From Gloeophyllum trabeum ATCC 11539 (taxonomy: Eukaryota > Basidiomycota > Agaricomycetes > Gloeophyllales > Gloeophyllaceae): a DNA stretch of 64,000 nucleotides. The translations under genes were made by a program, and so were the position numbers. The notes beneath the pieces are model-generated. The model was not told where the DNA came from. It did no database searches and saw only the letters and a list, made by a program, of their open reading frames with translations. Position 1 is the first letter of the stretch. The number at the start of each line of letters is the position of its first letter. Of this stretch, positions 44,870 to 57,349 are shown piece after piece. The DNA lies in NCBI RefSeq assembly GCF_000344685.1, contig NW_006920430.1:34869-98868 (forward strand), given 5' to 3'.

Positions 44870-47800
44870 TTATCTTGACCCATACTCACTCCACCGTCAG
44901 TTGTGTCTTGATGGGACTGGCAGTGAGTGACCTCCGAAGGTCCCAAGGCAGTCTTCGTAAGGGCGCATGGTCCATGAGCCTGGGAGAGCTGCCGACGGTC
45001 ACCACACCGCTTGAGTAAAATAGAAAGCCGGGTTAGACATGAGTGAGAGCAAGATCACGGAATAGCACTCACCACCCATCCTGAAACCACTCCCATCCGG
45101 TGACTTTGACACGGACCACCTTCCTTCTTGATTTGATGGATAGCCTACGAGAGGACGCTGGAGAAAGCCATACGGAGATCACCAGGACAGGACAGCGACG
45201 GGGAGCACTGACATCCAGCATCGCGTCCTCCGAGAGAGCGATCGCGAGAAGACCAGCACATAATCGGCAGTCTGCATGAGAGCCCAAAGGCATACTCGAT
45301 GCTGACACAGGTTACGGCTAGGCGAGCGAGACTCCGGCGATGGCGATGGCATTGGTGATGTGAACAAGTGTGTGCGACATGCTAACATTTACAGAGACTG
45401 CGCGGATGGGGAGCCAGGTCAACATGCGGGTAGAGGACAACGTGCTCGGAGGCCGGTCGCGGGATGAAATTCTATACCCACAAAGTCATACAGAGTGTCG
45501 ATGTCAGATGCAGCGGGTGTGAAGACCGCATTGACGACTGAGATGTTGGTGATGTGGGCAAGTGACGTAGAGGTCGCCAACAGAGACATCGTGAAGGGGG
45601 GGCCAAGGGGACGGGCAGATAGAGGACAGCACACTCAGATGCTGGTCACGGGATGAAATTCTATACCTACAAAGCCGAAGAGGGCGTCGATGTCCAGTGC
45701 AGCGGGTGAGGTGACCGCAGTGATGACAGACATTAGTGACATGGGCGAGAAACGTAGGGGTTGCCAATAGAGACTTCGCGAAGGGGGAGCCATGGGGACG
45801 GGCAGGCAGTGGATAGCGCGCTGGGAGGCCGGTCACGGAATGAACGTCTATACCTACGACGTCGAACAGGGGATCAACGGCGGGTGCGGTGGGTGTAGAG
45901 AAGCTGTAGAGCGTCGAGAGGCAGTATGGCGGTGGGAAGACTCCATCATGTCGGGGACATGCGAAGCCATTGGCAGTGACGTGCGGGATGCAGGCAGCAC
46001 GGTGCTGCTCGCCGGATGCAGTTCTTTATGTACATAGTCGAATACAATCAGCAGTGAGAAGGGGAAGGTGGCAACCAGGGGAGACGCCGCTGGCTGGACG
46101 GCGACCCTACTCGAGTGGCAACACCGCTGCGGGACGTCCTCGCAGTCAAGCGGCTCGCTAGAAGCATTTCTATACACACATCGTCTGAGTGGAGGTATAC
46201 AGAGGTGGGGGGAGCTTCAGCTAACTGGCAGCGCACGTATGACCAGGCGAGAGGCCGCCCGGCGGACGGCGATACATCCCTACGTTGTTGAGCAAGGCAC
46301 GCCAGAGACGGAGATGTCGACGACAGCACGATGAGCCTTCTTCCACATCGGGCTGCTCACGCGAAGGCTTCCTGTATCCACATCGTCAAGCGGGTTGCGA
46401 CCGAGGCGGGCCAAGGGTGAGACAACATGGAGGTGCGTCGGGACACTGAGCTGGGGCTGCGCAAGCCGCTTGCGGGAAGGAAATCTGTCTATACACCGTG
46501 CGGCAGGAGGGAGTCGGTCCACAAGGCTCTAGGTGGTCCGGATGAATCTGCCTATGCTGTGGGTGGAAATGGCCCGTGCATTGCCGACGCCTCGCATGCG
46601 CTTGTCGGTATCCACCTCAGCGAAGGGGCAATGTGGTATCAGCCCACATCCATACAGCGGGGGGTGGGAGAGTATCGTGGTGAGCGTGGTAGGCATCACG
46701 GGTGGTGCGTAGTGTTGACTGACGGATACAAGTCAGTACGAGGCCTGCTCACGAGGCGTCCAAAACATACCTAGCAAGTCAGATGTCTGTGATCACAGCT
46801 AAGTCTTGGAAGTAACCTCCCGTGCACTATCCACGGTGTCTTATCCTCCAGATTCCGAAGCGTCTGCCCGATGCCTTTCTGTCCGCAGGCTAGCATCAGC
46901 CTCACAAAAGCGTCTGTGTGCTCGTGCTGGTGACATGTGGACGGGGACTGGGAGTGAGGCGCACATAACGCAGACGTAGGTGATAGGATGGCACATGACT
47001 ACGCTGAGATGAGCTGATGTCCTGTGTCCGCGACGAGGCAACAACATACCATCATCCGGCAGTGTGGCATCGCCGTAATCATCCTCTTCCGCGCGCTCCA
47101 TTGGCAGGCTTGCCCTCTCCCCCATCCAACCAGGTTAAACGGTGTTGACCCAAGTGAGAGTGAGGAAGACGTAGACAGTGCACAGGATGGGGAGGACCTG
47201 GGACAGTCGCAACATCGGAGCCTTCCCACAAGCGCTGGGATAGCACTGCGTGACTATGGGAGTGCTGATGAGGTAGAGGGGAAGTCGGCAGTAGATTTAC
47301 TAACCATGACGCGTTAGTTTGAGTATATCGGTGCAAAAGACACAACAACATACACGTCTCATTTAATGCTCCATCCCAGTCTGTTGCTCATACTCCTTCT
47401 GCTCTCCAATAACTCCCGCCCTTCGCCTTAAATTCGTAGTTACAGCTGGTGGTGCACGGGGCAGACAGTGAGAAACACATGTAAGTCGCCATTGACCCTG
47501 AGGGGAGAGACGGTAGGCGGGTGCAGGGCACCAAGGACGGAGACGGAAGCAGAGGATCATAGAGAACGATCATAGAACTGGGACAGAGAGTCTGACTGCA
47601 CTACTGTTAGCGACCGAGTCCTCGTTGACAAAGCGCACGACGCGGACACACCTTGACTTGCGTTGGCGTGTGGCAGTGTCAACTGCCTAGATTGGACAAT
47701 GTGGCGGATCTGTCTACGCGGTCAGCATTCTCCCTCGTTCATCGCAGCAGCGCAAAGAAATACCTCGGAGCTACAAAGTCAGACTGTATAACTATGCTGC

Positions 47801-47940
47801 AGCTGAGGAACGAGCAACGAAGGACAGATGGGTGTCTGAACGAGCAAGCGAGGGCAGCGGCAGACAGGCAGTGGTGGCAGAGCAGAATGTATGGTCAACC
47901 AGTCGAGCATAATGAGGGCATAGTGACGGGCTAGGGAGGT
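44870..47940 (-). other. Possible minus-strand multi-exon gene or remnant, unit II
   Basis: The unit II equivalent of 31200-34130, with the same segment order and many small substitutions. No complete frame or family identity could be established. Confidence 0.3.
45440..45880 (-). repeat. 190-bp exon-like tandem repeat, unit II (three copies)
   Basis: Anchors are at 45473, 45662 and 45849, spaced 189 and 187 nt. The middle copy, which encodes VITAVTSPAALDIDALFGFV on the minus strand, is missing from unit I. Confidence 0.6.
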
Positions 47941-48474
47941 CGACTAAAGTGAGAACCAGCCTTTATACTTGACAAACCCTCACTTGATCCCCGTGTTGAC
48001 AGCCACCTTCCAAGCAACTGAAGCCAGAATCCTGCGTGAGGCTTGTCAACGGTGCTGGTCCGATGTGCCCGGATCGCGGAGATTATGCGTGGTTCAATTT
48101 GATCCAGGCATGATCTCCGTACCCCGAGATGCTCGGACCCACCGCGAAGCTGTCAGAGTGAAACATCCTGGCACAGCCCTTTCAATCCTGTGCAGTGTAA
48201 GAAGGCTCACTTCAGAGCTTGGAATTGCGTGCAAAGTCTCAAATCTCAGTAATGTGATTCACTATACTCTCAGAATACCAAGTAGATACGGTCACAACCA
48301 GTCCCTCATGAGATTTGAAGTCTGAGGTCTCACCCGAGGACTTAGAGCCCAAGCTTCCCAGCTTTCGAAGTCCTGTCAAGCTTGGCAGCTCCTTGACAGG
48401 ATACAGGGTGTCACCCTGTCTTTGGTACATGAATACTTGGAAGTGTACACTCTGAAACACACTCTCAGATTAAT

Positions 48475-51460
48475 ATGGAAATTGACTTACCAGGAACTAT
48501 CTGGCATGCTATGGAAGCGGCCACTTCGAACGCATACCAGACAGTTCCCTGGAAAGCTGATGGCTACGGAACGGACTCAGGGGCAGTCGAAGTGAGACCT
48601 TGTTCAAGCTCGCGCAGGGTACATAGCTGCTGTACAGCTCCGGTCATCAGGAACACAATGAGTCAATTGAACAGTCGCAATGAGATTGTTGATCGCGAAC
48701 TCTGCCGACGCTGCCCCTTCGGACTATTCTCGGGACTGTAGTGAACTTGAATACTGCATTGTGACGCAAACTGGACCAACATGATGCCACAATGGACTGG
48801 CAACGGTCTATTATTCAAATGTGGTGAGCTCGCGGTTGGACAACAAGTGCTAGGACCGGACCCGTGCAAGTGATACCTTCCCAGTGAATGTTGAACCACG
48901 GTGGGTTGAGCACCCTTCAGCGGGATTGTCCGGGACAGTGCCAGACAGCTAGCTTACCGTCTTGACCGCTCCGATCCCGGCGCTGGAACTTGCACCGAGA
49001 TGATGGAGGTGCATACTTACGGTTGTCGAGATCTGGTAGGATCCATTGATCACACACGTTCAGCAGCGTTACTACCGAGCCATAGCGTGCGTGCAGTCAG
49101 CCCTAGTATCGACAAGTCGTTGCTATGCCAGTGGTCCATCATTGAGACTTACCGAGTCGTCTGCATGTCAACAAAGACAAGTCATCGATGAGCTCGCGCT
49201 GCAGCTCTATGGCTTGCAGGTGACGTACCTCGACCTATCTCTAGTCGCATGACTGTTCGACATTGAGACGCGAGGAGCAACACAGTGTCATTGGCCATAC
49301 GTGTGAGTGCTACATGTTTTCAGGCTTGGGCATGGCCGTAGAACTGATCTACAGCGCAATCTTATTACATTTCAGTCAGTATCTCGCTCACAATGGCCTG
49401 ACGGCATGCGTTCGAGCAATACTTATGAGGACTTGCACCAACGGCAATACAACATACCGTATACCACCAGACATAGAGTAAATAGGAGCATATATAATGT
49501 CCTGAGCGGCGAGAGATGGGCTGCGATGACGGGTCCGTAATACAGCGCAATCGCAAGGACGAGCAATTAGATAAGGACTTACAGATATCAATCACATCGT
49601 ATGCACTACACGGAGCTTCTTGTGGTCCAAATGTTTAGAAACAACGTCCTGAACACTGACAGATGCGCTGCGATGACGGGTCCGTACTACTGCACAACAT
49701 GAAAGGAAAGAGGATACGGATGAGCTCTCACAAATAACAAATGCATTGTGTGCACTATAAGGTAGCTTCTTCGAGCTATCGTCTAGACGTGCCGTCCTGA
49801 ACGGCGACGGATGGACTGCGAAAGCGGGATCATATCAGCGGGGATAAGTAGAAGTGAATACAAACACTTACTGACCATACACACCTTGTATGCCCGTTAG
49901 CTTGAATGATCCCAAGGTCTCTGTGCGAATGGGGACAGATGGGCTGCGATGACGGGTCTTGACCCGTCCACAGCCTGGGCATTATTCAATACCCTGGAAG
50001 CGACGGATTGATTGTCATTAGCTACACCATACTACCCTCTCGTCTCAGGCTGTAACTCAGGCTGTAATAATTTACTTGTTGTAACATGTTCACGGACGTC
50101 CTGAACGGCGACGGACGGGCTGCATCGTGATTGTCGTGGAATGCTTACTGGTCAATCATTACCCACTGCCCGTCCTTGCCATATACACTCAGATCAATAC
50201 TCGACGCCGATTTGTAGACAGCGTCCGAAATCATATCCAGTCATCATCCAGGCGTGCATCTGCCGGATAGTGCACTCTCGATGGACACGGACAAGGCTGG
50301 ATTGCAACTCCGACGCACGACGCGTCTCGAGCCCGACGCGTCTTGTGCTCTCTCCAACTCTGGGTGATCTGCACGCTCCCGTACATCCCGATCGACTCTC
50401 AGCTTATAGTCAATGATCATGGTCTGAACGAGGCTGAATTTCTCTTTTTACGTGTCGTAACGGCTACGCGGGACTGGTTCGTGTTGCGCGAGAAGCCTTT
50501 GAACAGCAAGTAAGATATCTATGTTATTGCTGCTGCTGCATACGATGGCAATGCTGGACACCGACATTCATCCAGAGCCTATTCAGTAGGTAGACGCGCT
50601 GGAATGCCTCTGACGACATTCAGAGATCTACAGAACCCATCAACCTCAGCTATCCGATCCTGCATTGATGGGACCTGCCCCTGACTTTGACTGCACGTCG
50701 GTAGCCACGCAGCTCGTCGAGGACTGCGCTACGGACGATTCTGAAGGCAGCGCGATGTGGAGGGATGTCGAGGCAAGCGGGGAAGACAACGGGGCTTACG
50801 CGGTGCGTCTTCCTGTTCGTACGCTTCGCCTATGGACCTGCCGATTCTGTCCCTATGTCGCGGAATGGAGTTCGCGTGCGCCCAGAGATACCGCTGCTTT
50901 GCGCCATCTCCGCCGGTAGCGGGTGCGAGGCCGTAAAATCAGTTCTCTGGCGGCCCTTGACGCTCTCGCACGGATTACACCATGAATGGGATTCTCCGGT
51001 AGATTCGCTTCATTCCAATGGCCCACGGAGGTGTAGGTATTCGTACTGTCTGCGCTGAATTGCCCTACCATTTCATAAGTTGTGTGTGGTTATTTCCTCG
51101 CCCGTCGTAGTCAGCGTACGCCGTCTGTGCATCAGGCTTGGAGGGAGCCTGGACTCGGCTGAGGGAAGCTCTTACCTTCGGCCAGGACTCTTGCGCCTTA
51201 CGCGGTTTCCGCGGTCGAATGCGAAGCGGAAGCAGCCGATCGTTGACTCACTCCGTCGAGGAGTAATGGCGTCGGCTTCCCCTTCGCATTCGCCCGCAGT
51301 CATTTGTAAGACTTGCAAGAGGGAGCTCGTCTTCCTACCTGGCACGAGTGTCACACCGCTGCTCGTTTGCGAAGCAGGTACGTGCCGTGAACCCGCGTTG
51401 TTGATTGAAACGCAGAAGCTAGTCAATGGCCAGTGCTCCATTCCTGCTGGTCTGACATGA
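48475..51460 (+). CDS. Uncharacterised multi-exon gene, unit II copy
   Basis: Same segment order as the unit I copy: MEIDLPGTIWHAMEAAT at 48475, DHGLNEAEFLFLRVVTATRD near 50415, SVATQLVEDCATDDSEG near 50700. The final exon is uninterrupted to a TGA at 51458-51460 and contains ICKTCKRELVF, then LVCEAGTCREPAL. Two Cys pairs 20 residues apart suggest a small zinc-binding end (inference). A TGA at 48782-48784 interrupts the ELEYCIVTQTGPT segment, so either that segment is not coding here or the gene is also damaged. Exon borders are not resolved, and there is no family name. Confidence 0.35.
49480..50125 (+). repeat. About 145-bp exon-like array, unit II
   Basis: The same five cores are present with small substitutions (for example GATGCGCTGCGATGACGG in the second). 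Confidence 0.5.
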
Positions 51461-54418
51461 CAGCAGGAGTCGCACCGATCGATTGTTCTCGTAAGGGTTC
51501 ATGATGATTTGTTGATTCGTCAGTCTCCTCACATTGTTCAGCCTCTGCCGCTCCTCTCGGTAAGGGTAGATGCCATCCAAGGATCATCGTCGTGTGTAGG
51601 GGAATTCTCTGGCCTCCCAGCGCGGTGCGATGACTCTCGTTTGATGTACATATTCACGAATATCCTGTAGGAAAGCACCGCGTCTGGCGCGTCCGAGGTC
51701 TGGAAGGCTATCCTTACAGAGACGTCAGTGATGGAAGCTGGACGGCGGGTGCCGCTCGCCGCTGACTCCCCGTGGAAGAAGGCACCCGCCACTCCGCGTC
51801 CCTGCTTTGCGCCGTTGACTGAAACATCGAAGCGCGTCGGCCATTCCTCTCCATTCCGACTACGCCGGGAGAAGCTGACATCAATGCTTCTGGTAAGGAT
51901 CCTCTCGGGCTCCCTGTTGATGCTGATACGCCGCGCGAGACCTTCCCCTGGGACGCGTCGGCGGGGAGGGTGGCAGCATTGCCGTTCGGGGGGATGGATG
52001 GAAGTCGAGCCTTGCGAGGTACGTACGTCCACGGATTCACCCACCAGCCTTCCCCACTCGTCGGGGGCGGAACGAGTCGATTCTTTCCGTCATCTCGGCG
52101 GCCGCAGGCTGCATGGTATGGCTTCGCCACCGTCCGCGGTGACGAGTCTCTTCACCAGTGCTACGGGTGTCGTTTTCTCGCAGCAGAAGTGCTAGACAGT
52201 CAATCCGCGGAATGGCGAGTCGGAGTCTGTCGCCCCGTGCGTCCCGCAGTTGACAGACGCGGAGAAGCACGCGCGCGCACGCGCGCTTCCCCGAGTCCGC
52301 CAACGCCTGGATTCCCCATCTCCCAGCCTCTCGTAACCGCTTCCAGGTCCCCGCGCGGCGCAATTTTCCAGCCGCTCGATGGCGAGCAGGGAGGGAGGGA
52401 GGGAAGGAAGACGGGGGCGTTTCCGGCAATCGCGTTGCATTCCATTCCGCTGCCGTCGTCTGGGGTCGGGGTTCGGGGTTTGTCGAGTGTGGGTGGTATA
52501 TATGCTGCGAGTCGCCGTCGTGGCTTTGTCCATCCCTCCACCGCATCCCCCTTCAGAGACACCCGCTTACTCTCGCCCGCTCGTCCTAGTCGTAATTACG
52601 CGGTCGTCCCCGTTGGATGTGACGCGTCGCTGGTTGAGTATGTACCCTTGCACGCTGTAAGCGCCTGCTGACTGAGTGATTGCGATGCAGTGCCACGAAC
52701 CTCCGCGTGTACTAGACTATGCCGATGAGTTACGCAGCACATCCGCTGCTCTGCGCTGACGTGAGATATCTAGAGGATGCTTCCGCGTGTACACGGCCGC
52801 TTACCCTCGGTAGCGTGTGACGTCCACACAGTGTGCATTGAGTGGTCACTCATATCATCCCCAGTAGAAATAATACAACAACAGCCGTTCAAATCGGGGA
52901 TATCATCAGGTACGCGCACTCCGCATCCGTATGCTCACCGCTGATTGCCATCCTTAGGATCCTGTAAATGCAGGACCCTGACTACACCCTACACCTTGGA
53001 CCCGGCCCTGGGCACTTCCGACGCAGGGCACGCGGGGCTAGTCGGGAGCGTCGACGCTCTTCCCGCCCGATAAGCTAGTCGCGTACGTGCACGCCTCCAG
53101 CTACGACTAGTCACTGACGTATGCATTGCAGGGACACTAGCGCGATCGAATGACTCTTAGGCCTGATACGTGCTGCTGGCGCTTTGAACATGGAGCTCGC
53201 GATTGAGCTCTATCCATAGGATCATAGTAAATACTCGAGGCTAAGTAGTGACATACATAGTATCATACACTAGCCCGCGCCGTCCACGGGCTCTCACGAG
53301 CCACCCGAGCTCGTCGCGTGCCCTGCGGACACGTCGTGCCGGCGACTCGGACGCGGCGGTAGCGCGTCGCTCGTGACCCCACACGCCGGCGTCGAGTATG
53401 GGTCCTCGCGGGGAGGTCCGGTCTGAGGCCATGCGCGGACGGCCAGCGATTCGATGGCAGTCCGAAACAGGACCCCAGCCGAAGTTGAACCGGGGCGGTC
53501 ACGGGGGAGGGTCCGCACCACGACGCGAGCGGATCGGCGCACACCCCTGAGCCTGGACCGACATACGGGACGACCCCCGAATATAGATGGCCACCGTGGC
53601 GAGCGCGCAGTGAGCGTCGCGGACGTAGAGTGGTGGGAGAGTCGACGAAGCCAACGCCGCCGGCGCGGAGACGATGCGGCGGTGCCCGATCAACCATGGT
53701 GGCGGCAACTCACTCTGGCTGTAAGGACGGTGCACGGCGTACGCAGCAATGTCGAGCCCGCTCGATGGGCTTTGAGTGGCGGTGGCTGTTGCATACATGC
53801 ATCGGGCGCCGTGCAGCACGGGAAAGGAGCGGCGGCGAGGCGGCGACGGCGATACGCGGACGTGTGGGTTGGCGGTGGTGTCGCAATATTGTCAGTAGAT
53901 ACAAGCAACGAAATATGACATGCCACGTACGATTGGACTCTGTCACACGCACGCAGCCCGTTGTGTTGACCATGGCCCCGCGTCACGTCCCGCGCTCCCG
54001 CGATCCTGTTATTGCAGCTCGAGCGCGTGGCAGGCGTGCTTGACGTGGTTGATGCAGGGGGACGACGAGCGGAAGAGAGCGGGCGTCGACGGGCCGGCGA
54101 CTCGCAGTACATAGCACCGCCACCGTGCTTCCCGAGGCGCGATCGACGCGCCTAGGAAGCGATGCTAGAGAGCGAGTGAGGAGCGGGCCTCGCAACAAGG
54201 CTCATTCACCGTCCAGGCCCCGGTCCGCTGAGGCTTCCTTCGATCCCAACAACTCAATTTAAACCTAGGCCCGCGTCCGCAACGGGGAAATGCGAGAATG
54301 AAAAGAAGTTTGCGAGGTTCTGTATACGCGTTCTGACCACCGATCGTCGTTCTCCAAGCTTGTTTCTCTCTTTCCCCCCTGGACGCGTTTCCCCACTCGT
54401 TCGTTCCCCCAACGCGCC

Positions 54419-56829
54419 ATGTCGCTCTCGTCGCTCGCTGATGTGTTCGCCCCGTTCGTTAGGGAGATCCAGTCGGCCCGGTACGCGGAACGTAAGTCAT
54501 AACATATCTCGACATAATCGCTAGCGTCCCGCTCACGTCACCCCAGTCGCGTCAAGCACTATCGTCATCTACGACCATTGTGAGTGACGCTATCCCTTTC
54601 GCAGAACGCGACTGCAGCATGTCCCCGCAGTGATCACATTGGACCAGGAGGTGAGCTACCCCTAGCTTGCCTCTCCGCGAGACTGACGGTGCATCTCAGA
54701 TAGACCTAATATGGGTGCGCTCGCCTGCGTACCATCCACTCCCACGAGCTGAACTCCATCTCCCCGTCTTCAGAAGGCTTCATGGACACCCGGAAAAGTA
54801 TTGTTCTTAACGGTGAGTATATGCGCTGTTGTCTCTTATTACTTCGGACCCTCCCAGAGGCCCTACGAGGATGCTCGGTACATATCTCGCCCGTGTCTCA
54901 TTCCTTTCTGCTCAGCATGGGCTGCAGTCTCTAATTTCCCTGCCTCGACGACTAATTTCCTCGTGCCCGCTCGCTGCATCCTCCGTACCTTTCTCGAGCT
55001 GGGTAGTGCTTCGGTATTGGTTGCGTCTCAAGAGCACCTGTTTCCGTGGCTTCGTCATCGCGCTGTACGCCATACGTGCGGCTCACTGACGTCCCTCCCT
55101 CTGCTGGCCCGAGGTACGAATTGAAGAGGACATTGTTGCTTCTTCGGTTTCCCGCCCACGCACGGTGCTCGTATTTACCATCGCGCTCCGTCCCAGTACT
55201 GGACATCTCATTACTCCCCATAATTTCTCACTTGCTGTGGCTGACACTATTGCATGATAGAACCGCTATTACGTTCTTGCAAGTGTAATGTGAGTGCCGC
55301 ATCCACTCCCTTGCCAAGCACAGTTCCTGACACGTGCGGGTCCGTGTCGCAGATTCAACAACTACGGTACGCATCTTCCCTGACTTGGACCAAAGGTTCC
55401 GCTGATATGCGGCTCCGGAACAGTTCTCTTCACCACACATCTCTCCGACTCGGTATGACATCATTCAATCTCGCGTCAAGCGTGTTCTAATCCGTGATAT
55501 GCAGTTGTACGTGCCTGAGTATCCAGGATTTCTCGTTCAATCGTTCTCACATGCATTCACTGTCTCTGCACGGAAATAGCTGTATGTATTCGCACTCTTG
55601 GCGTAGACGCGCGTCTAACGTGGTGTGCAGGCGTTAAATGGTTTCGATGGCAAGGGACAACGGGCTTACTGGTGTCCATGATAGCCGAAAGTAAGTCTAT
55701 TGCTATCTTGTCTCTCTCAAGTGACTGCGACGGGGCCTCTTTTGCCGTAAACCCGTGGGCACATATACCGCACAGGCGGTCTTGGAGTCCCACGGGCGCT
55801 CTACCAAGTGTTCTGGATCCAAGGATATTGGCACGTCTACTCTCCATAGAGCCACCCGAATCCAAAGGAGGATCTCCATAGGATAGATGCGCCCTGGAAG
55901 TCCTGTTAGACTGGTCAACAAAGACCGAGTTTCTGTGTTATACCGTTTATCCCTCTCTCGGTTGTATGCACTCGACTCACCCTCACCCCCCGACAGTCAT
56001 CCTCCAACTGCGACTCTACGCGCTGTACCACCTCAACCGACGCGTGCTGGTGCTCATGTGCGGGGCGTTCTTGGTTTCAGCGGGCACAGCGGCCGTGATC
56101 ATGGGCACGGTGCTCGCGCGTATATCAGGTGCGTCTCCTCCGCGCGTCCTCTCTGCGCCCCGTCCAACGCCGGCCCAGCGCACTCGGGCCTGATCCCGGG
56201 CCTGCCGTTCTGCATCCCCGTGAACGTGCCCTCGTGGTTCTACACGTTCTGGATCCCGACGCTGGGCTTCGAGAGCCTGCTCTGCGCGCTCGCGTTGTTC
56301 CGTGCGTTCAAGGACTTTCGCAGCCGCACGAGCCTCTTCCAGAGCGGGCGGCACATCGTGAAGATATTGATCCGGGACTCGGTGATTTATTACCTCATGT
56401 GCGCGCGTTCTCTTCTGCTCGGACTCGGGCCTGACGGTGTTTAGTATGTTTGCGACGTACTTTACCAACCTCATCATATTCCTCACTGGCAACGTGCGTC
56501 CCGCCTTCCGCCCTTCTCTGCTCACCACTAACACCCCCCAGGTCGGCGTGCTCGAGTCCGGGATCGGGTTTGCGGTGACGATGTCGTGCGTGATGGGCAG
56601 CCGGCTGTGCCTGAACATCCGCGACGTGCACCACGAGCTGGAGGTGTCGACCGCGTCGCAGCAGCAGCAGCAGCAGCAGCACCTCACGCAGCCGTCGTTC
56701 GTGTCCGGCGGGCGGAGTGCGTACGGGACGGCGAGCCGCGGGACGAATATCGTGGTTTCGAGCACGTATGCGCTGACGGAGTTTGAGCTCGTCGAGTTGC
56801 GGAATTTGCGGGCGCAGGGGAAGGTGTAG
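54419..56829 (+). CDS. DUF6533 seven-helix-type membrane protein, unit III copy
   Basis: Fifteen exons: 54419-54491, 54547-54579, 54631-54650, 54700-54714, 54774-54812, 55261-55289, 55353-55366, 55424-55452, 55505-55506, 55580-55581, 55631-55690, 55997-56128, 56179-56398, 56445-56493, 56542-56829; they sum to 1005 nt, or 334 residues, with consistent phases. The domain order is as in the unit I copy, and the tail has seven Gln. The Cys codon across the second micro-exon is TGC here and TGT in unit I, a silent change that supports the junction. Introns 54813-55260 (448 nt) and 55691-55996 (306 nt) are long. No defect is visible, so this and the unit I copy are the probable working genes. Confidence 0.85.
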
Positions 56830-57349
56830 GGTGGGTGGGTGTCGTTGTCCCTCGCTGCTGTATAACGTCAGTCTGTTTCTCGTGTATACGTACTCCGGTT
56901 AGGGAAAATGTATTTAGAGCACGCGTGCATCAACACCATTCCCTTATGCGGCGCCGGAAAACATAGGGAGCCAATGAGGAGGGAGATGGCAGGGTTAGGG
57001 TGTTGAAAGTGTTGCAAGTCCGACGCCGTTTTTCGTGGTTCGCTCGAGCATAGTCTCCCCCTATGTGGGGTCTCGTGGATTTTGGAAAAAGGGGCTTGCC
57101 CTTGTGTATTTGTGCACCGTACAAGCGTGACTACTCTACTTTACGGATGGGCGCGGAACAGGCGTGACCTTACCTCCAGGTCGTCGCGAGTGGGAGGTTG
57201 GCGTCCATGCAAGTGTCGTGACTTCCACTTGATACGCGGGTGCAACATTCCTGCCCGCTATTCTAGGATGTCCTTCACGAGTTGGTTAGACATGCGGATG
57301 GAACACACGGAAAAGCACTCACCAAGAATTTAGAGTGTCTCACTGGCTT

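Larger units (their letters stand above)
41551..54204 (+). repeat. Tandem unit II (12.7 kb)
   Basis: A complete copy between two junctions. It has a damaged DUF6533 gene (54-nt deletion), the longest polyglutamine tract, three 190-bp repeats, and the only uninterrupted frame for the Cys-rich C-terminus at 51266-51460. Confidence 0.9.
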
